DNA of 64,000 bases from CAZNPL01 sp964574815 (GTDB lineage Bacteria > Planctomycetota > Phycisphaerae > UBA1845). Shown here one piece after another: positions 34,798 through 41,895 of the stretch. Where the stretch lies: positions 1 to 64,000 of the forward strand of contig CAZNPL010000018.1 in assembly GCA_964574815.1 (NCBI GenBank). The letters are read 5' to 3'. The notes beneath the pieces were generated by a model. That model was not told the DNA's origin. It saw only the letters and a list, made by a program, of their open reading frames with translations, and made no database searches. The stretch's first letter is position 1, and each line of letters starts with the position of its first letter. The position numbers were made by a program, and so were the translations under genes.

Positions 34798-36078
34798 CTA
34801 GGCGCCCCGCGCGTTGCCGCGACGAAGCTCGGCGCTGCGCGCGTGCGCCTCCAGCTTCTCCAACCGCGCCACCGCGGCCGCATCCTCCAGCAGCGCTTCC
34901 GCCCCTCCGGCTGCATCGTAGCGAATCCATGTCTGCTGCCGCAGGAAGTTCTGCACCGACAGCCCCGATGCAAATCGTGCCGTGCCGCCGGTCGGCAACG
35001 TGTGGTTCGGCCCCGCAACGTAATCGCCCAGCGCCTCGGGCGACCCCGACCCGATGAACAGACACCCGCACCGGCGGATCTTCGGCACAACCTCGTCCAC
35101 ATCTCGAACGTGAAGCTCCAGATGCTCGGGCGCAATCTCGTTGCACACCACAATCGCCTCCTCGACGTCACGCACGCAGACGGCGAACCCGCCCGCCAGC
35201 GCCTCCGCCGCAGTCCCGCGCGCCGGCAGCCTCTCGAGCTGCCGCGCCAGCTCGCGGTCCACGTCATCCAACAGCGATGGACAGGTCGTCACCAGGATCG
35301 GACGGGCATCCACGTCGTGCTCCGCCTGGGCCAGCAGATCGGCCGCAACCAGCACCGGATCCGCCGAGTCATCCGCAAAGACCAACAGCTCCGACGGCCC
35401 GGCCAGCATGTCGATGCGTACATCCGCAGACACGACGTACTTGGCCGCAGTCACCCATCGGTTCCCCGGCCCGACGACCACGTCGCACGCCGGGACCGGC
35501 CCTGCACCATACGCAAGAGCGGCGACGGCATGCGCCCCCCCGGCGGTCAGCAGCGCATCGGCGCCCGCGACGCCCGCCGCTGCGCACATCACCGCGGACG
35601 GCCGCGGCGAAGCGGCCCACACCCGCTCGACCCCCGCCGCGCGCGCCGTGACCACCGTCATCAACATGCTCGAAACAAGCGGATACCTCCCGCCCGGCAC
35701 ATAACAGCCGGCCCTTTCCAGCGGAAGAACCGTGTGCCCGGTCCGCCCGCCGGGAATCTCGTAACTCAGATCCGTCAGACACCCCCGCTGCGCGTCCGCA
35801 AAACGCCGGATGCGGTCCGCGCACCGCTCGAGCAGGTCGCGCCTCTCGACCGCAAGCTCCGCAACGGCGGCCTCCAGTTCCGCACGCTCTCGCACCAACG
35901 GCTCTTCCGGCGTCAACCCATCGAGTCGCGCGCCGTATGCGCGCAGGGCGTCGGCGCCGCGCCGGCGCACATCGTCCACGATCTCCTGCGCCTGCGAAAG
36001 CGTCTCCGCATCAAACGCACCTTGCCGCCTCGCGCGAACCTGACCTCGTTCCACGCGCTTCAAAACGGGACCGTTCAT
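34798..36078 (-). CDS. hisD: Histidinol dehydrogenase
   Basis: 426 residues. Catalyses the last two oxidations of histidine synthesis, L-histidinol to L-histidine, with NAD and zinc. Diagnostic segments: AGCYVPGGRYPLVSSMLMTVVTARAAGV, VVVGPGNRWVTAAKYVV, DMLAGPSELLVFAD, EIAPEHLELH and GPNHTLPTGGTARF. It is the last gene of the minus-strand his operon and overlaps hisAIE by four bases. It converges with the cupredoxin gene. Confidence 0.96.
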   Translation of the reverse strand: MNGPVLKRVERGQVRARRQGAFDAETLSQAQEIVDDVRRRGADALRAYGARLDGLTPEEPLVRERAELEAAVAELAVERRDLLERCADRIRRFADAQRGCLTDLSYEIPGGRTGHTVLPLERAGCYVPGGRYPLVSSMLMTVVTARAAGVERVWAASPRPSAVMCAAAGVAGADALLTAGGAHAVAALAYGAGPVPACDVVVGPGNRWVTAAKYVVSADVRIDMLAGPSELLVFADDSADPVLVAADLLAQAEHDVDARPILVTTCPSLLDDVDRELARQLERLPARGTAAEALAGGFAVCVRDVEEAIVVCNEIAPEHLELHVRDVDEVVPKIRRCGCLFIGSGSPEALGDYVAGPNHTLPTGGTARFASGLSVQNFLRQQTWIRYDAAGGAEALLEDAAAVARLEKLEAHARSAELRRGNARGA

Positions 36079-37349
36079 TTGCCCGCCTCCGGACCCGTTT
36101 TGGCGTCACCCGGCCGGCGGGTTACCCGCCAGGCGCGCCGGTCGAGCTCCGCCTCCACGTCGGCCAGATCGACCCCCTCCCGCGCTAAGGAGACCAAAGT
36201 AAAGTACAGCACATCCGCCGCCTCGGCGGCCGCGTCGCCCGTGCCGCGGGCTTCCGCCAGTTCACCCGCCTCCTCGATCAGCTTGGCCCGAAGCAGAGCC
36301 GGGTCACCGAGCAGTCGGCGCGTGTACGAGCCCGGCGGCGCATCAGCCGTCCGCTCGCGCAGCCTCCGCGCCAGCCCGGCAACGCCCCGTTGCGGCCCCC
36401 AGCACGTGGACGTGCCCCGGTGGCAGAAGCCGGACCCGAACTGTCGCACAGTAAAGCGCAGCGCATCGCGATCGCAGTCCGCATCGACACGCAGCAACTC
36501 CTGCGTCGCCCCGGACGTCTCCCCCTTGACCCACACGCCGCGCTTCCGTGAATGGTACACCCCGCGCCGCGTCTCGATCGCCCGGCGCAAACTCTCTTTA
36601 CTCGAATACACCAAACCGAGCGCGGCGCCGTGAGGATCAACGACGACTGTGGGCCACAGCCCGTCCGGCCGATCACTGACCATCGGCGCCGCGATCCCGT
36701 CGGCCAGCCCCACGCGCTCCTTGTAAAGCGCCATGCCCACCTGGGCGTCCGCCCCGAGCCGATCCAGCGCGGCAATCTCCTCCGCCGCGCTGATCCCGCC
36801 CGCGATCGTCACCCGCGCATCGCCGGCCGCCTCCACCAGCTCGGCCACCGCGTCGAGCCTCGTGCCCCCCAGCCGCCCCTCCCGCTCGACGAACGTCACC
36901 AGAAACCCGCCGGCCAGCCCCCGCAGCGCCCGCATCCGCTGAAGCACCGACTCCCCCGTGCCCGTCCGCCAGCCGTCGACCACGACCTCGCCGTCCACCG
37001 CGTCCAACGCGGCCACCACCCGCTCACGCGGCAGCGCCCGCAGAACCTCCGGCTTCGCTGCCGTTCCCAGCACCACCTTGCTCGCCCCGGCGTCGAGCCA
37101 CTCGACAGCCGCTTCAGCCGTGCGGATGCCGCCGCCGACTCGGCACGGCGCGATGCCGAGCAGCTCGCGAATCAGACCGGCGTTGGACCCGCGCCCCAGC
37201 GCCGCATCCAAATCCACCACGGCAACCTCACCCGCCAGCCCGAACCGCTCGGCAATCGGCCGCGGATCGCCGGCATCGATCTCCAACGCTTTACCTCCGA
37301 CAAGCTGCACGGCCCGCCCGTTCATGATGTCGATGGAGGGAATGATCAT
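36075..37349 (-). CDS. HisA-HisI-HisE trifunctional fusion
   Basis: 424 residues joining three histidine enzymes. Residues 1-215 are HisA (ProFAR isomerase): IPSIDIMNGRAVQLVGG with Asp7, GGGIRTAEAA, and VVVDGWRTGTG with Asp125. Residues about 222-320 are HisI (phosphoribosyl-AMP cyclohydrolase): YHSRKRGVWVKGETSG and zinc cysteines 292, 309 and 316. Residues about 325-410 are HisE (phosphoribosyl-ATP pyrophosphatase): KLIEEAGELAEA and EAADVLYFTLVSL. The fusion covers consecutive steps 2 to 4 of the pathway. There is no stop or frameshift between the parts. HisI-HisE fusions are common; the added HisA is unusual. Confidence 0.92.
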   Translation of the reverse strand: MIIPSIDIMNGRAVQLVGGKALEIDAGDPRPIAERFGLAGEVAVVDLDAALGRGSNAGLIRELLGIAPCRVGGGIRTAEAAVEWLDAGASKVVLGTAAKPEVLRALPRERVVAALDAVDGEVVVDGWRTGTGESVLQRMRALRGLAGGFLVTFVEREGRLGGTRLDAVAELVEAAGDARVTIAGGISAAEEIAALDRLGADAQVGMALYKERVGLADGIAAPMVSDRPDGLWPTVVVDPHGAALGLVYSSKESLRRAIETRRGVYHSRKRGVWVKGETSGATQELLRVDADCDRDALRFTVRQFGSGFCHRGTSTCWGPQRGVAGLARRLRERTADAPPGSYTRRLLGDPALLRAKLIEEAGELAEARGTGDAAAEAADVLYFTLVSLAREGVDLADVEAELDRRAWRVTRRPGDAKTGPEAGK

Positions 37350-38101
37350 CGGCGCACCTCGATCAAGTTCTCGGCCAAGTACCTCTTCACGTCGCCCACG
37401 CTGTACTCCGAGTCATGAAAGATGCTCGCGGCCAGAACCGCGTCCGCACCCGCCCGCAAGGCCGCAAGCAGATGCTCCGGCTTGGCACCCCCGCCGGATG
37501 CGACCACCGGCACCGTCACGGCCCCCGACACCGCGGCCAGCAACTCCAGGTCGTAACCCCGCCGCGTCCCGTCACGATCCCAGCTTGTCAACAGGATCTC
37601 GCCGGCCCCGCGCCGCACGCCCTCACAACACCACGCGACCGCGTCAAGCGCAGTCCGCTGCCGCCCGGATTGCACGACGACGCTCCAGCCGCCGTCATCG
37701 TTCCGCGCCGCATCGACGGCCAGCACCGTACACTGACAGCCGAACTGCCGCGCCAGTTCGCTGACAAGGCCCGCATCGCGAACCGCCGCCGTGTTGACCG
37801 CCACCTTGTCCGCACCCGCGTCGAGTACAGCACCGGCGCCTTCCACGCCGCGGATGCCTCCGCCGACCGTCAGCGGAATCGACAACACCTCCCGCACGCG
37901 ACGCACGGTCTCAAGCTGGTTCCCACGCCCTTCCGGCGTCGCCGACACATCCAGCAGCACAATCTCATCCGCCCCCTGCTCCTCGTACTCAGCGGCGCGT
38001 TCCGCCGGATTCCCCACGTCGCGCAAGCCGGAAAACTGCACGCCCTTGACCACACGCCCGTCGCGGCAGTCCAGACATGGGATGATCCGCCGAGTCAACA
38101 T
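37346..38101 (-). CDS. hisF: Imidazole glycerol phosphate synthase, cyclase subunit
   Basis: 251 residues from ATG 38101; the open frame upstream belongs to hisH. A TIM barrel with MLTRRIIPCLDCRDGRVVKG (catalytic Asp11), GADEIVLLDVSATPEGR, PLTVGGGIR, and the second catalytic Asp in LLTSWDRDGT. With HisH it forms IGP and AICAR from PRFAR. Overlaps hisH by seven bases and hisAIE by four. Confidence 0.96.
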   Translation of the reverse strand: MLTRRIIPCLDCRDGRVVKGVQFSGLRDVGNPAERAAEYEEQGADEIVLLDVSATPEGRGNQLETVRRVREVLSIPLTVGGGIRGVEGAGAVLDAGADKVAVNTAAVRDAGLVSELARQFGCQCTVLAVDAARNDDGGWSVVVQSGRQRTALDAVAWCCEGVRRGAGEILLTSWDRDGTRRGYDLELLAAVSGAVTVPVVASGGGAKPEHLLAALRAGADAVLAASIFHDSEYSVGDVKRYLAENLIEVRR

Positions 38102-38718
38102 CGAACCACCTCCGAGGCCGTTGCCGCGATCCAGCGGCGCAGCAGCGCGTCGCCCCAAGCTTCCGACAACTCGGGATGAAACTGACAGGCGAGCACTCCG
38201 TCGCGCTCGACCGCGGCGACAAAGCGACCGCCGTGATCCGCCCAAGCCGCCCGCCAGCCGGCCGGACACACCGCCAGGCGGTACGAGTTGGCGAAGTACG
38301 CGTGGCCGGGCTGTATCCAGGTACATTTCCCCTCCGGAGCAACACGGTTCCACCCCAGTTGCGGCACCCGAACTCCCGCATCGAAACGACGGGCCGATCC
38401 GCCGAACACCTGCAGACCGCGAATGCCCGGGCTTTCCTCGCTGCCCGTACCCAAAAGGTGCAGCCCCAGGCAGATCGCCAACGTCGGCCGCCCGTTCTGT
38501 ATTCGCCCCGCCAACGGCTCCACGAGCGCGCGCCGCCGCAACACGCCCATCGCGGCCTCGAACGATCCAACACCGGGCAACACGACACGCCCCGCACGCG
38601 CGACGCACGAAGCATCGTCCGTGACCACGGCGTTCAGGCCGGCACGGCGCATCGCCGCCAACACCGACGCCAGATTGGCCACACCGGTTCTCACAACAAC
38701 AACGTCTTGAGACCCCAT
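38095..38718 (-). CDS. hisH: Imidazole glycerol phosphate synthase, glutaminase subunit
   Basis: 207 residues, class I glutamine amidotransferase. The nucleophile is in LAICLGLHLLGTGSEES, the oxyanion region in LPGVGSF, and the His-Glu pair in CQFHPELSEAWG. It supplies ammonia to HisF, with which it overlaps. It shares one base with the end of hisB. Confidence 0.95.
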   Translation of the reverse strand: MGSQDVVVVRTGVANLASVLAAMRRAGLNAVVTDDASCVARAGRVVLPGVGSFEAAMGVLRRRALVEPLAGRIQNGRPTLAICLGLHLLGTGSEESPGIRGLQVFGGSARRFDAGVRVPQLGWNRVAPEGKCTWIQPGHAYFANSYRLAVCPAGWRAAWADHGGRFVAAVERDGVLACQFHPELSEAWGDALLRRWIAATASEVVRC

Positions 38719-39311
38719 TACAGAACCCCCTTCGTGCTCGGCACGTCGTCACCGCCGTCGCACTGCATCGCCGTACGTAATGCAAGAGCCACCGCCTTGA
38801 ACGCCGCCTCGGCCCGATGGTGGTCGTTCTCCCCATGCAGCACATCGACGTGCAGCGTCAGCCGCCCCGCCATGGCGATCGAAGTCAGCACATGCGCGAC
38901 GTTCTCGCAGGCCAGCGCCCCCAGCCGCTCCCGATGCAGATCGAGCACCACGCGTGCAAACGGCCGACCGGACAAATCCACGACGGCACGAGCCAGCGCA
39001 TCGTCCAACGGCGCGTAGGCCGCACCGAACCGCGCCACGCCGCGTCGCTCGCCGAGAGCTTGGTCCAGCGCCGCCCCGAACACAAGCCCGCAGTCTTCCG
39101 CGGTGTGATGGTCATCAACGTGCAGATCCCCCTCACAGGTCAGCTTCAGGTCAAGCCGGGCGTGCCGCGCAAACGTGGTCAGCAGATGATCGAGAAATCC
39201 GATCCCCGTCCGCACATCCGCCTCCCCGTCGCCATCGACATTCAACGTCAACACGACCCGTGTCTCGGCCGTCGCACGCTCGATCTCCACTCGTCGGGCA
39301 GCCGCGGTCAT
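38718..39311 (-). CDS. hisB: Imidazoleglycerol-phosphate dehydratase
   Basis: 197 residues, the monofunctional IGPD form without a phosphatase domain. Metal-binding motifs: FLDHLLTTFARHARLDL, DDHHTAEDCGLVFG, and GENDHHRAEAAFKA. The histidinol-phosphate phosphatase that this organism needs is therefore encoded elsewhere. Overlaps hisC by four bases. Confidence 0.96.
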   Translation of the reverse strand: MTAAARRVEIERATAETRVVLTLNVDGDGEADVRTGIGFLDHLLTTFARHARLDLKLTCEGDLHVDDHHTAEDCGLVFGAALDQALGERRGVARFGAAYAPLDDALARAVVDLSGRPFARVVLDLHRERLGALACENVAHVLTSIAMAGRLTLHVDVLHGENDHHRAEAAFKAVALALRTAMQCDGGDDVPSTKGVL

Positions 39312-40402
39312 GATGCTTTACTCCTTTGCGGCGGCGCGTCGCCGACCTCGCGCAACGCCGCCTCCAAACGCTCGAACGCTGTCGAATCGCCAGGGCAGGT
39401 GATACGCAGATAGTCTTTCAACCGGGCATGTTCCGGGAACACCCGCACAGCGACCCCCCGCCGCGCCAGCCGGTCCCACACAGCCTTGGCATCGCGAAAT
39501 CGCGCCAACACGAAGTTCGCCTGCGAAGGCAAGGGCTTGGCGCCAATCTCGCAAAGCGCCGAGAACAGCCGCACCCGTTCGTCCCGAACTCGCTCCACCA
39601 GGAGGTCAAGCGCGCCGCCGTCCGCCCGCAACCAGCCCTCTGCCAGTGCCGCCGAAAGCCCGGAAACGGAGTAGGGATTACCCGCGGCCCGCAGCCACTG
39701 AATCACCCGAGGCGGACCAACCGCATAGCCGACGCGCAGACCCGCCAGCCCCCACGCTTTCGAAAATGACCGCACAACGAGCGCGTTAGGAAGCGACAGT
39801 GCGACCGCGGTCAAGTCCTCATCGGCGAACTCGGCATACGCCAGATCAACCAGTAGGAGCGCATGCGGCGCGCGTTTGCTCAACCGGACGAGATCCTCGG
39901 CTCGGGCCACCGATCCGGTCGGATTATTCGGAGAAACGACCGCGATCATCGCAGTCTGCTCCGTAGTCCGCCCCAGCACGACCTCAATCGGATACGCGCC
40001 GCCCATCCAGTCAGCCTCGACCACATCAGCGCCCGCCAGCCGCGCATAGCGCCCGAGCATCTCGAACGTCGGAGTCGGAAGGATCAGCTCACGTCCATGG
40101 TCGAGCATGGCGAGGCAAACACGGTACAACGCATCATCCGCACCCGCCGTGACCAGCACTTGTTCGGAAGACACGCCGAGTCGGTCGGCCAAGAAGAACT
40201 CCAACCCTGCCGAACTCGGGTATCGTCCGACGACCTCACGGAAGCACGCCTTGATCTCCTCGAGTAGCACAGGCGGCGGAGCCGGCCCCTCGTTGCTGTT
40301 GAGCCAAAGGTCGATCGGGAAAGGCGGCGCAGGGCTCGCATAGGGCTCGCAACCAACCACGCGGGCCGACGGCCTGAGATTATTCGTGCCAAGCTCGACC
40401 AT
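39308..40402 (-). CDS. hisC: Histidinol-phosphate aminotransferase
   Basis: 364 residues, class I/II PLP aminotransferase. The Schiff-base lysine is in RSFSKAWGLAGLRVGYA; NSNEGP at the start, VSPNNPTGS and the C-terminal substrate Arg in YLRITCP are conserved. It follows hisG after a 69-base gap and precedes hisB with overlap, so it belongs to the same transcript. Confidence 0.95.
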   Translation of the reverse strand: MVELGTNNLRPSARVVGCEPYASPAPPFPIDLWLNSNEGPAPPPVLLEEIKACFREVVGRYPSSAGLEFFLADRLGVSSEQVLVTAGADDALYRVCLAMLDHGRELILPTPTFEMLGRYARLAGADVVEADWMGGAYPIEVVLGRTTEQTAMIAVVSPNNPTGSVARAEDLVRLSKRAPHALLLVDLAYAEFADEDLTAVALSLPNALVVRSFSKAWGLAGLRVGYAVGPPRVIQWLRAAGNPYSVSGLSAALAEGWLRADGGALDLLVERVRDERVRLFSALCEIGAKPLPSQANFVLARFRDAKAVWDRLARRGVAVRVFPEHARLKDYLRITCPGDSTAFERLEAALREVGDAPPQRSKAS

Positions 40403-40471
40403 CCCGGTCTCCCATCACGTCTTCAACTGCTCCCCTGCTCGAAGCTGCGTTCAATCCTGAGTGCACGCAGC

Positions 40472-41347
40472 TTACGCCACAATCTGCGAAGGCTCGCTGA
40501 CGACGATATCTGTTCCGCCCATCGCCTTGACGCGCGGGATCAGGCCCGGCAATTCGTCACGCGGAACGGCCACCTTCACCGCATAACCGTGATCGCCGTG
40601 CAGCGCTGCGATCGTCGCCTCCCGCATGCACGGCAGGATCGCGACGACCTCATCGAGTTGCGCGCGGCTCACGTTGACCTCGACCATGACCCGCCGTCTT
40701 GCCTCCAGCACCGACCGCAACAGCATGACGAAATCCTCAACCCGGGCCCGCCGTCTCGTGTCGGCGAGCACGCTTGGATTCGCGTACAGCCTCGTCGTGG
40801 ACGTCATCAGCTCGTCGACAATGCGAAGCCCGTTGGCCTTGAGCGTCGCCCCCGTCGCCACCACGTCCACGATGCAGTCCGCGTCCTCCGGCGGATAAAC
40901 CTCCGTCGCGCCAAACGACCGCAGGAACGTCGCCTGCAACTCGCGACGCGTGATCCACTGGTTCGTGATGCGTTCCAGTTCGGATGCGACGACTAGTGGC
41001 CCCTCGGGCAGCCTGCCCTCGACGACGCGTTCCGCCGGAGCTGCCGCAACCAGCCGAACAGGGTCCAGCCCCGTGTCGAGCAGCTCCACTAGGTCGGCGT
41101 CGAACTCGGCCACCCAGTCGGCCCCGGTGAAGCCGATGTCGCGTGATCCGACCTCGAGCATCTTCACGATGGCCTGCGGCTTGAGGATCTTGACCTCGAA
41201 CCCCGGCAGCGAGATCTCGGGTCGATACTGGCGAGCCCCCATCCAGGCGGTCGCGCCGGCATCGGCGAGCAATCGCTGAACACCGTCGGCCGTGCGCCCT
41301 TTGGGCAAGGCCAGCCGAATCGGCACGTCGTCTTGTTGTGGCAACAT
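40472..41347 (-). CDS. hisG: ATP phosphoribosyltransferase, long form
   Basis: 291 residues, so the long form with its own C-terminal regulatory (ACT-like) domain and no need for HisZ. RLALPKGRTADGV opens the protein; the phosphate loop is in DVVATGATLKANGLRIVDEL; the regulatory domain starts near residue 215 (RRRVMVEVNVSRAQLDEVV). It performs the committed step and is feedback-inhibited by histidine in the family. ATG 41347 has GGAG upstream. It is the first enzyme gene after the attenuator. Confidence 0.96.
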   Translation of the reverse strand: MLPQQDDVPIRLALPKGRTADGVQRLLADAGATAWMGARQYRPEISLPGFEVKILKPQAIVKMLEVGSRDIGFTGADWVAEFDADLVELLDTGLDPVRLVAAAPAERVVEGRLPEGPLVVASELERITNQWITRRELQATFLRSFGATEVYPPEDADCIVDVVATGATLKANGLRIVDELMTSTTRLYANPSVLADTRRRARVEDFVMLLRSVLEARRRVMVEVNVSRAQLDEVVAILPCMREATIAALHGDHGYAVKVAVPRDELPGLIPRVKAMGGTDIVVSEPSQIVA

Positions 41348-41410
41348 CCCGGCTCCGTTTCCTGAAGTGGCTCCCGGGTCGGCGAGGTCAGCAGCGAGGC
41401 GGAAATGACA

Positions 41411-41432
41411 ACGCCGACCCAGGGGCCGGCGT
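41411..41432 (-). terminator. His attenuator terminator hairpin
   Basis: Read on the minus strand the RNA forms ACGCCGGCC, loop CCTG, GGTCGGCGT: nine pairs with one G-U, followed by TGTCATTTCC. It begins 36 nt after the leader peptide stop and ends about 64 nt before hisG, the usual geometry of an attenuator. The T-run is poor, so termination efficiency is uncertain. Confidence 0.65.
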
Positions 41433-41467
41433 CGATGATTGCGGTTCGTCTGGAAAAGCCTAAACCA

Positions 41468-41527
41468 TCACCCGGCCACGCCCGCGTGGTGATGGTGATG
41501 GTGTCGATTTAACATAATCCAGCTCAT
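41468..41527 (-). CDS. hisL: Histidine leader peptide with six consecutive His codons
   Basis: A 19-codon frame 121 bases upstream of hisG reads MSWIMLNRHHHHHHAGVAG. Six histidine codons in a row (CAC CAT CAC CAT CAC CAC, 41503-41486) are the hallmark of his leader peptides. The same codons lie in the left arm of a hairpin: CCATCA/CCACG pairs with CGTGG/TGATGG around the leader stop. A GGCCGG in the right arm (41477-41472) can pair instead with CCGGCC in the terminator's left arm, giving the antiterminator. With plenty of charged His-tRNA the ribosome would reach the stop and the terminator forms; stalling at the His codons would favour the antiterminator. There is no clear ribosome-binding site; ATG 41515 is an alternative start. 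Confidence 0.85.
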   Translation of the reverse strand: MSWIMLNRHHHHHHAGVAG

Positions 41528-41534
41528 CACGATG

Positions 41535-41562
41535 ATGGTAGCAACGTCGGCGCGGATTTCAA
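41535..41562 (-). promoter_or_regulatory. Candidate promoter of the his operon
   Basis: TTGAAA (41562-41557), 16-base spacer, TACCAT (41540-41535) on the minus strand. Transcription would start only a few bases before the leader ATG at 41527. Only the -35 is a good match. Confidence 0.35.
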
Positions 41563-41574
41563 GCTCAATCTGCG

Positions 41575-41871
41575 CTATTTTTGCGAAGGCCCAGCGCCTT
41601 CTTTACTGGGATATTGTGCGATTGGAATCCCTGGTGGCGGGCTGAAATCGTCATGCGCAAAGGCCTGTGAGGGGCCGGGCGCGGAACCGACGTCCATCTG
41701 CTCATGACGCATGGAATCCCAAGGGAAATAGCCGTGCAGATTGAACATGCGATGTTCAGAGTGCACGAGCGGCACGGGAATCGTCGCCCATCGGACTCTG
41801 GCGAGACCAGGCTGGGCGTAGAGCCGGCCTGCCGAGCATTCATAGCATTTGACACGTTGCCACCGGGGCAA
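41575..41871 (-). other. Small open frame between BNR lipoprotein and his operon (doubtful)
   Basis: A 98-codon frame on the minus strand, TTG start, 24 bases after the lipoprotein gene. It has a CYEC motif and otherwise no recognised domain (HRMFNLHGYFPWDSM in the middle). There is no ribosome-binding site. A hairpin CGGGG-caaaa-CCCCG overlaps its start (41864-41878). An overlapping frame in the same region is equally open. It could be a dispersed non-coding repeat. Otherwise 41563-41895 holds nothing I can name. Confidence 0.25.
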
Positions 41872-41895
41872 AACCCCGAGAGAGACGGGAGCCGA

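Noticed and set aside
34687..36633. 648-codon open frame on the plus strand
   Set aside because: Antisense to hisD and hisAIE, arginine-rich, no motif.
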